Below are positions 45,257 to 54,287 of a stretch of DNA of 64,000 nucleotides, one piece after another. Within the stretch, counting starts at the first letter, position 1. Each line of letters starts with the position of its first letter. The DNA comes from Stenotrophomonas acidaminiphila. Its GTDB lineage: Bacteria; Pseudomonadota; Gammaproteobacteria; Xanthomonadales; Xanthomonadaceae. The notes beneath the pieces were generated by a model, which was not told the origin of the DNA, made no database searches, and saw nothing but the letters and a program-made list of their open reading frames with translations. Position numbers and translations under genes: made by a program. The stretch lies in assembly GCA_002951995.1 (NCBI GenBank), contig CP019797.1:2402501-2466500 (forward strand), read 5' to 3'.

Positions 45257-46905
45257 AACCGCTCAAGCCGATCCCGGACTGGGAGGAACACGAAAAACCC
45301 ACCCTGCCCGGCTCCGCGTCGATGCCCTGGCATCCGCCGCACCGGCGCGCGGCCTACGCCGCGGTGGCGGTACTGGTGGCGATCACCGGCGGCCTCGGCA
45401 ACGCGCTGCTCAGCGCCAACCTGCCGTGGATCCAGGGGCAGATGGGCCTGCAGCCCAGTGAAGCCAACTGGCTGGTGGCGTCCTACGTGATGGTCAACGT
45501 CACCGCCAACCTGCTGGTGTTCAAGTTCCGCCAGGAGTACGGCATCCGCCTGTTCGCCGAACTGGGCCTGGGTGTCTACGCGGCGCTGGCGGTGCTGCAC
45601 CTTGCGGTGGGCGGGCTGGCGACGACGATCCTGGTGCGCGCCGCCAGCGGGTTCGCAGGCGCGGCCTGCACCACCCTGGGCACGCTGTACATGCTGCAGG
45701 CGCTGCCACGCAGGTACGTGGGCAACCTGCTGGTGGTCGGCGTGGGCCTGTCGCAGCTGGCGGTGCCGCTGGCGTGGCTGCTGTCGCCGGGCCTGCTGGA
45801 CCACGGCGAGTGGCACAACCTGTACCTGTTCGAGGCCGGGCTGGCGCTGTGCGCGTTCGCCGCGGTGGTGATCCTGAAGCTGCCGCCGGGCATCCAGATC
45901 AAGGTGTTCGAGCCGCTGGACTTCGTCACCTTCGCCATCCTCGCCCCGGCGCTGGCGATGCTGGTCATCGTGCTCAACCAGGGCTACCTGCACTGGTGGT
46001 TCGACACGCCGTGGCTGGGCGGGCTGCTGGCCGCGGCGACGCTGCTGGTGCTGGTGGCGTTCCTGATCGAACACTACCGGCGCAACCCGCTGCTGCAGAT
46101 CCGCTGGCTGATGGGGCCGACGATGCTGCGCTTCATCGCTGGCGCGTTCCTGATCCGCTTCCTGACCAACGAGCAGTCCTACGGCATGGTCACGATGATG
46201 CGCACGCTGGGCATGGGCCCGGAGCAGATGGCGCCGTTGTTCGCGGTGATCCTGCTCGGCGTGCTCACCGGCATCGCCGCCGGCGCGCTGACCTTCGGCC
46301 CGAAGGCGCTGATACCGCAGTTGCTGGCCTCGATCATCCTGCTCGGCAGCGCCGCTTTCCTCGACCAGCATCGCACCAGCCTGGACCGGCCGATGGATTT
46401 CGCGCTGAGCCAGTTCCTGGCGGCGGTGGGCAGCGGCATGTTCATGGGCCCACTGATGCTGATGGGCATGCGCCAGGCCATGGCGCGCGGGCTGGACCAC
46501 ATCGTGTCCTTCATCGTGGTGCTGTCGCTGACCCAGACCTTCGGCGGCCTGGCCGGCTCGGCACTGCTGGGCAGCTACCAGCTGCATCGCGAGCACGTGT
46601 ATTCCAGCCAGCTGGTCAGCCAGCTGGATCCGACCGATCCGACCGTGGCCCAGCGCCTGCACGCGCAGCAGCAGGGCTACGCCCGCCTGGTCACCGACCC
46701 GGTACAGCGCCAGGCCCAGGCCGCCGCGGCGCTGGCGCAGGCCGCCAGGCGCGAAGCCAACGTGCGCGCGTTCAACGACGTGTTCGCGCTCAGCGGCTGG
46801 CTGGCGATCGGCTTCCTCGGCTGGCTGCTGCTGGAAGTGCTGTTCCGCAACCCCACCGTGAAAAAGGCGATCCGGCCGGCCACGGCCACAACGCCTTCCA
46901 AGTGA
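45253..46905 (+). CDS. EmrB/QacA-type MFS transporter (DHA2, 14 TM)
   Basis: 550 residues with 14 predicted spans. The N-terminal part (YAAVAVLVAITGGLGNALLS, then ANLPWIQGQMGLQPSEANWL) is typical of DHA2 drug:H+ antiporters, and motif-like blocks follow (VASYVMVNVTANLLV; VGVGLSQLAVPLAWLL). A C-terminal extension of ~40 residues ends AIRPATATTPSK. It works with an EmrA-type adaptor, encoded 10 bases downstream, and an outer-membrane TolC-like channel not in the window. Drug substrate unknown. Start overlaps the TetR stop by four bases. Confidence 0.9.
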   Translation: MKPLKPIPDWEEHEKPTLPGSASMPWHPPHRRAAYAAVAVLVAITGGLGNALLSANLPWIQGQMGLQPSEANWLVASYVMVNVTANLLVFKFRQEYGIRLFAELGLGVYAALAVLHLAVGGLATTILVRAASGFAGAACTTLGTLYMLQALPRRYVGNLLVVGVGLSQLAVPLAWLLSPGLLDHGEWHNLYLFEAGLALCAFAAVVILKLPPGIQIKVFEPLDFVTFAILAPALAMLVIVLNQGYLHWWFDTPWLGGLLAAATLLVLVAFLIEHYRRNPLLQIRWLMGPTMLRFIAGAFLIRFLTNEQSYGMVTMMRTLGMGPEQMAPLFAVILLGVLTGIAAGALTFGPKALIPQLLASIILLGSAAFLDQHRTSLDRPMDFALSQFLAAVGSGMFMGPLMLMGMRQAMARGLDHIVSFIVVLSLTQTFGGLAGSALLGSYQLHREHVYSSQLVSQLDPTDPTVAQRLHAQQQGYARLVTDPVQRQAQAAAALAQAARREANVRAFNDVFALSGWLAIGFLGWLLLEVLFRNPTVKKAIRPATATTPSK

Positions 46906-46915
46906 AACCAACGAC

Positions 46916-48049
46916 ATGAGCGACAAACAGCAGACACCCGGCGATGCCGACGCGCAGATCACCGACGCCAGCGATGGCGAAGTGGCGGCGGCGCCGGCAC
47001 CGGTCTCCAAGTACAACACGCCCAGCCGCGCCAGCGTGGTGGTGATGGTCGCCATCGCCCTGCTCGGGCTGACCCTGATCCTGCGCGCCTGGCAGCTGTG
47101 GCCGTTCAACAGCAGCCACGTGCATACCGACGACGCCTACGTGCGCGGCCAGGTCACGGTGCTGGCGCCGCAAGTCAGCGGCTACGTGACCGACGTGCTG
47201 GTGAAGGACTTCGACCACGTGAAGCAGGGGCAGCCGCTGCTGCGCATCGACGACCGCAGCTACCGGCAGAAGGTCGACCAGGCCGAGGCGGCGCTGGCCG
47301 AGGCGCGCGCGCAACTGGCCAACTCCGACCAGAGCCAGGCGCAGAACCGCGCGCAGATCGCAGCGGCACGGGCCAACCTGTCCGCCGGCCAGGCCGAGCG
47401 GCGGCGCACCGGCACCGAACTGCAGCGCTACGAAACCCTGGCCGCGCAACAGCTGGTATCCAGCAGCGACCGCGACAAACTGCGCGCCAGCGCGCAGGCG
47501 GCCAGCGCCGGGGTGGCGCAGTCGCAGGCGGCCATCCGCATCGCCGAGGAGAACCTCACCGCCACCCGCGTCGCGCGGCAGGCGCTGGAAGCGCGCGTGG
47601 CCAGTGCACAGGCGGCGCTGGAGCTGGCGCGGATCGACCTGGACAACACCGTCATCCGCGCCCCGCGCGACGGCCAGCTGTCCGAGGCCTCGGTGCGGCT
47701 GGGCCAGTACGTCACCGCCGGCACCCAGCTGCTGTTCCTGGTGCCGGACAGCCTGTGGGTCGTGGCCAACTTCAAGGAAGGCCAGACCTGGAAGATGGCC
47801 ATCGGCCAGCCGGCCACCTTCAGCGTCGACGCCTTCCAGGGCCAGCGCCTGCACGGCCATGTCGAACAGATCGCCCCGGCCACCGGCTCGGAGTTCGCCG
47901 TGCTCAAGCCGGACAACGCCAGCGGCAACTTCACCAAGGTGGTGCAGCGGCTGCCGGTGCGCATCGCCATCGACCCGGACCAGCCGCTGGCCGCGCGCCT
48001 GCGCCCGGGCATGTCGGTGGTGGTGGAGGTGGATACCGCACAGCGCTGA
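46916..48049 (+). CDS. HlyD/EmrA-family membrane fusion protein
   Basis: 377 residues: one N-terminal membrane span (VVVMVAIALLGLTLILRAWQ) followed by a barrel-sandwich-hybrid lipoyl domain (VHTDDAYVRGQVTVLAPQVS with GYVTDVLVKD), a coiled-coil hairpin (residues ~125-240, Ala/Arg/Gln-rich) and a beta-barrel (ATFSVDAFQGQRLHGHVEQI). The TDDAYV motif is typical of EmrA. It bridges the EmrB-type pump to an outer-membrane channel. ATG at 46916, no overlap with emrB but the two genes share an operon. Confidence 0.9.
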   Translation: MSDKQQTPGDADAQITDASDGEVAAAPAPVSKYNTPSRASVVVMVAIALLGLTLILRAWQLWPFNSSHVHTDDAYVRGQVTVLAPQVSGYVTDVLVKDFDHVKQGQPLLRIDDRSYRQKVDQAEAALAEARAQLANSDQSQAQNRAQIAAARANLSAGQAERRRTGTELQRYETLAAQQLVSSSDRDKLRASAQAASAGVAQSQAAIRIAEENLTATRVARQALEARVASAQAALELARIDLDNTVIRAPRDGQLSEASVRLGQYVTAGTQLLFLVPDSLWVVANFKEGQTWKMAIGQPATFSVDAFQGQRLHGHVEQIAPATGSEFAVLKPDNASGNFTKVVQRLPVRIAIDPDQPLAARLRPGMSVVVEVDTAQR

Positions 48050-48137
48050 GCATCCCGGCCGGGCACCACGCCGCCGACACACCGGCATCCACCGGGCTGC
48101 GCTAGGCTGTTGCCTCGCCCCCGGTTCGGATATCCCG

Positions 48138-49841
48138 ATGAAATCGCATCTGGCCCTCGCCGTGCTCGCCGCCTGCACGCCCGCCGGCGCCCTTGCCGCC
48201 GATACACTGTACTCGGGCGGCACCATCCTCACCGTCGACGACCGCCAGCCGCAGGTCGAAGCGGTGGTAGTGCGCGACGGACGCATCGCTTTTGTCGGCA
48301 CGCGCCGGGCGGCGCTGGACTTCAGCCCCGCCGCACGCCAGGTCGACCTGCAGGGCCATACCCTCACCCCCGGCTTCATCGACGGCCACAGCCATGTCTC
48401 CGGCACCGGCCTGCAGGCGCTGTCGGCCAACCTGCTGCCCGCCCCCGATGGCGAGGGCAACTCGATCCCGGACCTGCAGCGGATCATGCGCCGGTTCCTG
48501 ACCGGCACCGCCATTCCCGGCGGCTACAAGGTGCTGATCGGCTTCGGCTATGACGATTCGCAGCTGGCCGAACGGCGCCACCCCACCCGCGAGGAACTGG
48601 ACGCCATCACCACGCAGATCCCGGTGATCCTGATGCACCAGTCCGGCCACCTGGGGGCCTACAACAGCAAGGCGCTGGAGGTGGCCGGCATCACCGCCGC
48701 CACGCCCGACCCGGAAGGCGGGGTGATCCGCCGCGAACCCGACTCCCGGGTGCCAAACGGGGTGATGGAGGAAAACGCGCACAACCTCACCCTGGCCAAG
48801 CTGATGCCCACGCTCGGCCTGGACGAGGCCATGACGATGCTCGAGGCCGGCCAGGCGCTGTACATGAAACATGGCTACACCACCGCCCAGGACGGCAATA
48901 CCGATGCCGGCACGCTGGCGATGCTGCCGCTGGCCGGCAAGAGCGGGAAGCTGAAAATCGACGTGGTCGCCTACCCCAACATCGAGGTGGCGCTCAGCAA
49001 CCCGGCGATGCAGGGGCCGTACTACAGCCGCCATTACACCGACCACTTCCGCATCGGCGGGGTCAAGATCACCCTGGACGGCTCGCCGCAGGGCAAGACC
49101 GCCTGGCTGACCCAGCCCTACTACAAGGTGCCCGAAGGCCAGAAGCAGTCCTACGCCGGCTACCCGATCTTCACCAACGCCCAGGCCGACGACCTGATCA
49201 ACCGCGCCTGGGAACACGGCTGGCAGGTGCTGGCCCACGCCAACGGCGATGCCGCCATCGACCAGTTCATCCACGCCGTGAGCGCGGCCGAAAAAGCCCA
49301 CCCGGGCAGGAAACTGCTGCCGGTGCTGATCCACGGCCAGACCCTGCGCAGGGACCAGGTGCCGCAGATCGCCCGGCTCGGCATCTTTCCCTCGCTGTTT
49401 CCGATGCACACCTACTACTGGGGCGACTGGCACCGCGAATCGGTACTGGGCCCGGCGCGTGCCGAGAACATCTCACCCACTGGCTGGGTACTGGATGCCG
49501 GCATGAAGTTCACCTCCCACCACGACGCGCCGGTGGTGTTCCCCGACGCGATGCGGGTGCTGGACGCCACCGTCAACCGCACCACCCGCAGCGGTCATGT
49601 GCTCGGCCCGGACCAGCGGGTCACCCCGCTGCAGGCACTCAAGGCCCTCACCCTGTGGGCGGCCGAGCAGTATGGGGAGCAGGACAGCAAGGGCTCGATC
49701 GAAACCGGCAAGCGCGCCGACCTGGTGGTGCTCTCGGACAATCCGCTGACCATCGCGCCGGCCAAACTGCACACCATCAAGGTGCTGCAGACGATCAAGG
49801 ACGGCGAGGTCGTCTATCGCGCGGACGGGGCGGCGAAGTAA
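48138..49841 (+). CDS. secreted amidohydrolase (YtcJ-like)
   Basis: 567 residues with signal peptide MKSHLALAVLAACTPAGALA. It belongs to the metal-dependent amidohydrolase superfamily: strand-1 motif LTPGFIDGHSHVSGTG (HxH zinc ligands), GVKITLDGSPQGKTAWLTQP, His in VLAHANGDAAIDQFIHAV, then VLIHGQTLRRDQ and HHDAPVVFPDAM. An N-terminal beta-sandwich (ADTLYSGGTILTVDD) is typical of the D-aminoacylase/YtcJ group. The substrate is unknown. Its stop is 46 bases from the convergent zur stop. Confidence 0.88.
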   Translation: MKSHLALAVLAACTPAGALAADTLYSGGTILTVDDRQPQVEAVVVRDGRIAFVGTRRAALDFSPAARQVDLQGHTLTPGFIDGHSHVSGTGLQALSANLLPAPDGEGNSIPDLQRIMRRFLTGTAIPGGYKVLIGFGYDDSQLAERRHPTREELDAITTQIPVILMHQSGHLGAYNSKALEVAGITAATPDPEGGVIRREPDSRVPNGVMEENAHNLTLAKLMPTLGLDEAMTMLEAGQALYMKHGYTTAQDGNTDAGTLAMLPLAGKSGKLKIDVVAYPNIEVALSNPAMQGPYYSRHYTDHFRIGGVKITLDGSPQGKTAWLTQPYYKVPEGQKQSYAGYPIFTNAQADDLINRAWEHGWQVLAHANGDAAIDQFIHAVSAAEKAHPGRKLLPVLIHGQTLRRDQVPQIARLGIFPSLFPMHTYYWGDWHRESVLGPARAENISPTGWVLDAGMKFTSHHDAPVVFPDAMRVLDATVNRTTRSGHVLGPDQRVTPLQALKALTLWAAEQYGEQDSKGSIETGKRADLVVLSDNPLTIAPAKLHTIKVLQTIKDGEVVYRADGAAK

Positions 49842-49886
49842 GCCGCCCCGTGCTGTCCCGCTGCCGGCCCGGGGCCGGGGCCGCGA

Positions 49887-50374
49887 TCAGCCGGCGCACG
49901 CCGCGCACAACCCGTGTACTTCCAGGGTCTGTGCCTGCGGTTTGAAGCCCAGTTCGCGGGCGCGGTTCTCGAGCTGGCGCACGATGTCCCGGTCCTCCAG
50001 CTCGACCGCGCTGTGGCAGCGGTCGCAGATCAGGAACGGCACCGAGTGCTGGTTGCTGCTGGGGTGGTGGCAGGCGACGAAGGAATTGACCGACGACAGC
50101 TTGTGCACGAAGCCGTTGGCCATCAGGAAATCCAGCGCGCGGTACACGGTGGGCGGGGCATCGGCGCCCACGCCCTTGCCCTCGCGTACCCAGTCCAGCA
50201 GTTCGTAGGCCTTGACCGGCTTGCCGGCTTCGGCGATCAGCCGCAGCACGTTGGCGCGGATCGGCGTGAGCCGCAGCCCGCGCTCGCGGCACACCCGTTC
50301 GACCACGGCGATGAAATCCGCCGCGTCGTCGACATGGTGGTGGGGGCGGTGCAGCTGTGCTCGTGTCCGGTCAT
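49887..50374 (-). CDS. zur: Zur zinc-uptake regulator, Fur family (apparent -1 frameshift)
   Basis: The body is a Fur-family protein of Zur type: winged helix GLRLTPIRANVLRLIAEAGK, VYRALDFLMANGFVHKLSSV, then the metal region FVACHHPSSNQHSVPFLICD, RCHSAVELED and C-terminal CAACAG with two Cys pairs, as in Zur structural zinc sites. The natural start MTGHEHSC at 50374 is His-rich and in another frame; one C added to the run at 50342-50346 restores an N-terminus reading TAPHHHVDDAADFIAVVERV, typical of Zur. It lies 16 bases behind gltX on the same strand. It should repress zinc-uptake genes, a likely target being the box at 42213. Confidence 0.85.
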
Positions 50375-50390
50375 GTCTGCCTCGGCGGGA

Positions 50391-51793
50391 TCAACCCTTC
50401 GGGACCTTGATGAGTGCGGCGTCGATGCGTTTCAAGGCTTCGTCGCGGCCGGCCAGGTACACCGTGTGCGAGATGTCCGGGCTGACCTGGGTACCGGTGA
50501 TGGCCACGCGCAGCGGTTGCGCCACCTTGCCCATGCCGATCTCCAGCGCGGCGGCGGTGTCGTGCAGGGCCACGCCCACGCTCTCCGCGGTCCACTGCGG
50601 CAGCGCCGCCAGCAGCGCGCGCGCCTTGCCCAGCGCCAGCTCGGCACCGGGCTTGAAGTGCTTGGCCACGGCCGCCTCGTCGTATTCGGTCAGCGGCTGG
50701 TACCAGACCACCGCCTTCTCGGCCATTTCCTTCAGCGTCTGCACGCGCTCGCGCAGGGCGATGACCACGTCCACCGGCGCCGGGCCGGTGGCCAGGTCCA
50801 GGCCCAGCTTTTCCAGCTGGTAGACCAGGTGCGGCGCGATGCGCTCCGGCGCCTCGGTCTTGAGGAAGTGCTGGTTGACCCAGCCGAGCTTGGCCATGTC
50901 CAGGCGCGAGGCCTTGGAGTTGCAGTTGGTGACGTCGAACAGTTCGATCAGTTCCTGGCGGGTGAACAGTTCCTGGTCGCCATGCGACCAGCCCAGCCGT
51001 GCCAGGTAGCTCAGCAGCGCGTCGGGTAGGTAGCCGGCGTCCCGGTACTGCATCACGTCCGCCGCGCCGGTGCGCTTGGACAGCTTGGCGCCCTGCTCGT
51101 CCAGGATCATCGGCATGTGCCCGAACTTCGGCACCGGCGCACCGATGGCCTCGTACAGGTTGATCTGGCGCGGGGTGTTGTTGATGTGGTCGTCGCCGCG
51201 GATGACCTCGGTGATGCCCATGTCCCAGTCGTCCACCACCACCGCGAAGTTGTAGGTGGGGTAACCGTCGGGACGGAAGATCACCATGTCGTCCAGTTCG
51301 CTGTTGGCGATCTCGATGCGGCCCTTGATCAGGTCGTCGAATACCACGCTGCCGTCGAGCGGGTTCCTGAAGCGGATCACCCGGTTCGGGTCGTCCTTGA
51401 ACGGCAGGCCCAGGTCGCGCGCGGCGCCGTTGTAGCGCGGCTTTTCCTGCCGGGCCATCGCGGCCTCGCGCATGGCATCGAGCTCCTCGCGGGTCTCGTA
51501 GGCGTAGTAGGCCTTGCCGGCGGCGATCAGCTGCTCGGCCACTTCCTTGTAGCGGGCGACGCGGTCGGTCTGGTAGACCGGGCCTTCGTCGTAGTCCAGG
51601 CCCAGCCAGTCCATCGCTTCCAGGATGGCGTCGATCGCCGCCTGGGTGCTGCGCTCGCGGTCGGTGTCCTCGATGCGCAGCACGAATTCGCCGCCGCGGT
51701 GGCGGGCCTCCAGCCAGCAGTACAGCGCGGTGCGGGCGCCACCGATGTGCAGGTAGCCGGTGGGACTGGGGCGAAGCGGGTGCGGACGGTCAT
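50391..51793 (-). CDS. gltX: glutamyl-tRNA synthetase (apparent -1 frameshift at codon ~9)
   Basis: Class I aminoacyl-tRNA synthetase, 467 residues once the frame is restored (1404 bases). MTVRTRFAP starts correctly at 51793, then one base is missing in the CCCC run (GGGG at 51768-51771 on +). The true frame continues [20 protein letters not shown] with the HIGH-like motif HIGG. The KMSKS-like motif is [15 protein letters not shown], preceded by EQGAKL. GltX charges tRNA-Glu and is essential. Such a frameshift could not be tolerated, so it is very probably an assembly error. zur follows. Confidence 0.9.
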
Positions 51794-51931
51794 GACGGGG
51801 GTGGAAGTGGGAATGGGCGCATTTTACCGCGTGATGGCTGCAACAAGCCGCTCCTGTCCTTTGCCCGGAAATCCGCCCAATCCGCCATGTGCGCGCAGGA
51901 GCCCGCGAGCGAATACGATGACGGGGACTTA

Positions 51932-51963
51932 TTCCGGGGATATGGCCGGCCGCATCCGCGGAA
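51932..51963. repeat. 32-base imperfect inverted repeat
   Basis: TTCCGGGGATAT-GGCCGGCC-GCATCCGCGGAA: outer arms of 12 bases pair at 9 positions around an 8-base perfect palindrome. It can form a long hairpin 52 bases before the protease gene. It lacks a T run, so it is not a terminator. It could be a REP-like element or regulator site. Confidence 0.4.
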
Positions 51964-52014
51964 CGGAACGGTACCTCCCTGGACATTCCATCGCCGCCCA
52001 CTCCGGAACCGCCC

Positions 52015-52848
52015 ATGCGCCGATTCGCCTGGCTCCTGCTGCTTCTCACCGTTCCCCTGGCTGCCGGCGCCGTCGTGATCCGGCACGACGTCGACGATGC
52101 GAAGTACCGCGTGCCCGCCTCAGCCTTCCCGGCGCTGGTCGACATGCCCGGCGAGGGCCATGGCGTGCTGATCGCGCCGCGTTGGGTGGTGACCGCGGCG
52201 CATACCCTCCCGGCCCATTTCCCGCTCGGCCAGGTCGTGGTCGACGGGCGGCCGCGCGAGGTCGCGCGTGTCGTCGTCCATCCGGGCTACCGGACGCTGC
52301 CGCAGGCACTGGTCGACCAGGCCATGGCCAGCGGCGAGGCGATGCTGATCGTGGCTTTCCTCGCCACCTCCGACGACATCGCGCTGATCGAACTCAGGCA
52401 ACCGGTGGCGGGCGTGGCGCCTGTCGCGCTCTACCCGCGCGGCGACGAGCCTGGCCGGACCATCGCGATCGTGGGAATGGGCGCTACCGGCACCGGCGCC
52501 ACGGGGCACGATCCCGCCGGCCCCAACCGCACCGAGCTGCGCCGCGCGTTCAATATTGTCACCAGCGCCTATGACCGCTGGCTCTGCTATGTGTTCGACG
52601 AGCCACCCGCTGCCCTGCCCCTGGAAGGCATGCTGGGAAACGGGGACAGCGGAGGCCCGCTGCTCATCGAGGACGGCGGCCAATGGCGCCTGGCCGGCCT
52701 CGGGTCATGGAAGGTGATGGCAGGCGACGTGCGCACCGCGCGGCCGGGACGTTACGGCCAGACCGCGTGCAACGTGCGTGCGAGCCACTACGCCGACTGG
52801 ATCCAGGCGGTGCTCTCCGGGCGCCCGCCGGCGCAGGCGGGAAGCTGA
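52015..52848 (+). CDS. secreted trypsin-like serine protease (S1)
   Basis: 277 residues with signal peptide [19 protein letters not shown]. The catalytic triad is visible: His in [11 protein letters not shown], Asp in [13 protein letters not shown] and Ser in [14 protein letters not shown]. Short for a trypsin-like enzyme with a propeptide, and Cys residues are few (WLCYVF; TACNVR could form one disulfide). It is probably secreted or periplasmic. Preceded by the inverted repeat at 51932. Confidence 0.88.
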   Translation: MRRFAWLLLLLTVPLAAGAVVIRHDVDDAKYRVPASAFPALVDMPGEGHGVLIAPRWVVTAAHTLPAHFPLGQVVVDGRPREVARVVVHPGYRTLPQALVDQAMASGEAMLIVAFLATSDDIALIELRQPVAGVAPVALYPRGDEPGRTIAIVGMGATGTGATGHDPAGPNRTELRRAFNIVTSAYDRWLCYVFDEPPAALPLEGMLGNGDSGGPLLIEDGGQWRLAGLGSWKVMAGDVRTARPGRYGQTACNVRASHYADWIQAVLSGRPPAQAGS

Positions 52849-52896
52849 GCACCGCGCCGGCGGGCGTGGCCTTGGCGGCACACCCCGGCTTCCATC

Positions 52897-53337
52897 TCAG
52901 GGCCTGCGCACCACCAGCTCGCCGTGCACTTCGGTACCGTCGGACAGCACCAGCGACACCGGCACGCGCTGGCCTTCCTGCAGCGGGCCGCTGCCATCCA
53001 TCAACATCAGGTGCAGCCCGCCGGGCTTGAGCTCGACGCCCTTGCCCGCCGCCAGCGGCAGGCGCTCGATCGCGCGCATGCGGCTGACCCCATCGACCAG
53101 CGTGGTTTCATGCACGGACACGTCCTTGAACGCCGGGCTGCGCACCGCGGTCACCGCCACGTCGGCCTTGCAGGTGTTGTCGATGCGACCGAAGCCACCG
53201 GCCATGTGCGCCATCGCCGGGAAACGGATCCAGCCGCCATCCAGGCGCACGCACGACGACGGCGCGGCCTGCGCCAGCGCACTGGCGGCGAAGCCGGCCA
53301 TGCCCAACAGTACGCACGCGAATGGTTTGGTTATCAT
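52897..53337 (-). CDS. periplasmic copper chaperone PCu(A)C
   Basis: 146 residues with a signal peptide (MITKPFACVLLGMAGFAASA, cleaved after AQAA). The PCu(A)C fold has the copper ligands in VSVHETTLVDGVSRMRAI (His, Met) and LKPGGLHLMLMDGSGPL (His, Met). It delivers Cu(I) to the CuA centre of cytochrome oxidase in homologues. Preferred start is the ATG at 53337. Divergent from the enoyl-CoA hydratase gene, 38 bases apart. No SCO or oxidase genes are nearby. Confidence 0.88.
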   Translation of the reverse strand: MITKPFACVLLGMAGFAASALAQAAPSSCVRLDGGWIRFPAMAHMAGGFGRIDNTCKADVAVTAVRSPAFKDVSVHETTLVDGVSRMRAIERLPLAAGKGVELKPGGLHLMLMDGSGPLQEGQRVPVSLVLSDGTEVHGELVVRRP

Positions 53338-53375
53338 CGGACCCTCGACTCCCTGCCGTAATTCGAGGCCGCAGC

Positions 53376-54158
53376 ATGACAACGCTCATCGACACGATCA
53401 ACCACGGCCCCGTGCGCGAACTGCGGCTGGCACGGCCGCCGGTCAACGCGCTGGATACCGAGCTGTGCCGCGCGCTGATCGCGGCGATGAACCAGGCCAT
53501 GGCCGAGGACGTGCAGGGCGTGGTGCTGTCCGGCAGCGAGCGCGTCTTCACCGGTGGCATGGACGTGCCCTACCTGCTGCGCCATGGCGAAGACCGGCAG
53601 CGGCTGATGGACAGCTGGCAGGCGTTCTTCGGCGCCGCGCGCACGCTGGCCGACAGCCGCATCCCGGTGGTGGCCGCATTGACCGGGCACTCCCCGGCCG
53701 GCGGCTGCGTGTTGGCGCTGTGCTGCGATTACCGGGTGATGGCGCGCAGCGTCGATCCGGCCAAGCCGCACCTGATCGGCCTGAACGAAGTGCAGGTGGG
53801 GCTGGTCGCGCCGGAAGGCATCCAGCGGCTGATGCGGCGCGTGGTCGGTGCGCACCGGGCCGGGGTGCTGCTGGCGGGCGGGCAACTGGTCAGCGCCGAG
53901 CGCGCGCTGGAGATCGGGCTGGTGGACGAACTGGCCGACGGCGCCGACGCCGTGGTCGCGCGCGCGCTGGCCTGGCTGCAGGCGCAGCTGACGCTGCCGC
54001 GGCAGCCGATGCTGCAGACCCGCGCCATTGCCCGCGCCGACCTGCACGAGGCGATGCAGCCGCAGCACATCCAGCTGGAGCGCTTCGTCGAGGCCTGGTA
54101 TTCGGCCGACGCCCAGGCCGCGCTGCAGGCCCTGGCGGCCAGGCTGGGCAAAAGCTAG
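53376..54158 (+). CDS. enoyl-CoA hydratase/isomerase family protein
   Basis: 260 residues of the crotonase family. Active-site loops are visible: ARPPVNALDTELCRALIAAM, GSERVFTGGMDVPYLLRHGE, and the second oxyanion-hole part AALTGHSPAGGCVLALCCDY. A Glu at the crotonase position (GLNEVQVGLVAPEGIQRLMR) is present. The reaction (hydration of enoyl-CoA or isomerisation) cannot be separated by sequence. It precedes tesB, with 129 bases between, and both act on acyl-CoA. Confidence 0.88.
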   Translation: MTTLIDTINHGPVRELRLARPPVNALDTELCRALIAAMNQAMAEDVQGVVLSGSERVFTGGMDVPYLLRHGEDRQRLMDSWQAFFGAARTLADSRIPVVAALTGHSPAGGCVLALCCDYRVMARSVDPAKPHLIGLNEVQVGLVAPEGIQRLMRRVVGAHRAGVLLAGGQLVSAERALEIGLVDELADGADAVVARALAWLQAQLTLPRQPMLQTRAIARADLHEAMQPQHIQLERFVEAWYSADAQAALQALAARLGKS

Positions 54159-54287
54159 GAACGGGGTGGCGAGGAACCAGAAACGGAGAGCGGCACGGCA
54201 CGCTGCCGCCGCTTTCACCCGGCTCTCGTTCCTCTGCACGCGTTTCTGCTCCAAAATGGCGGCCTGTCGAACCCCAGGCCCGCCCTC

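Noticed and set aside
44992..47109. A 705-residue minus-strand frame opposite the EmrB gene
   Set aside because: Compositional shadow; EmrB and TetR have unmistakable motifs and overlapping ATGA junctions.
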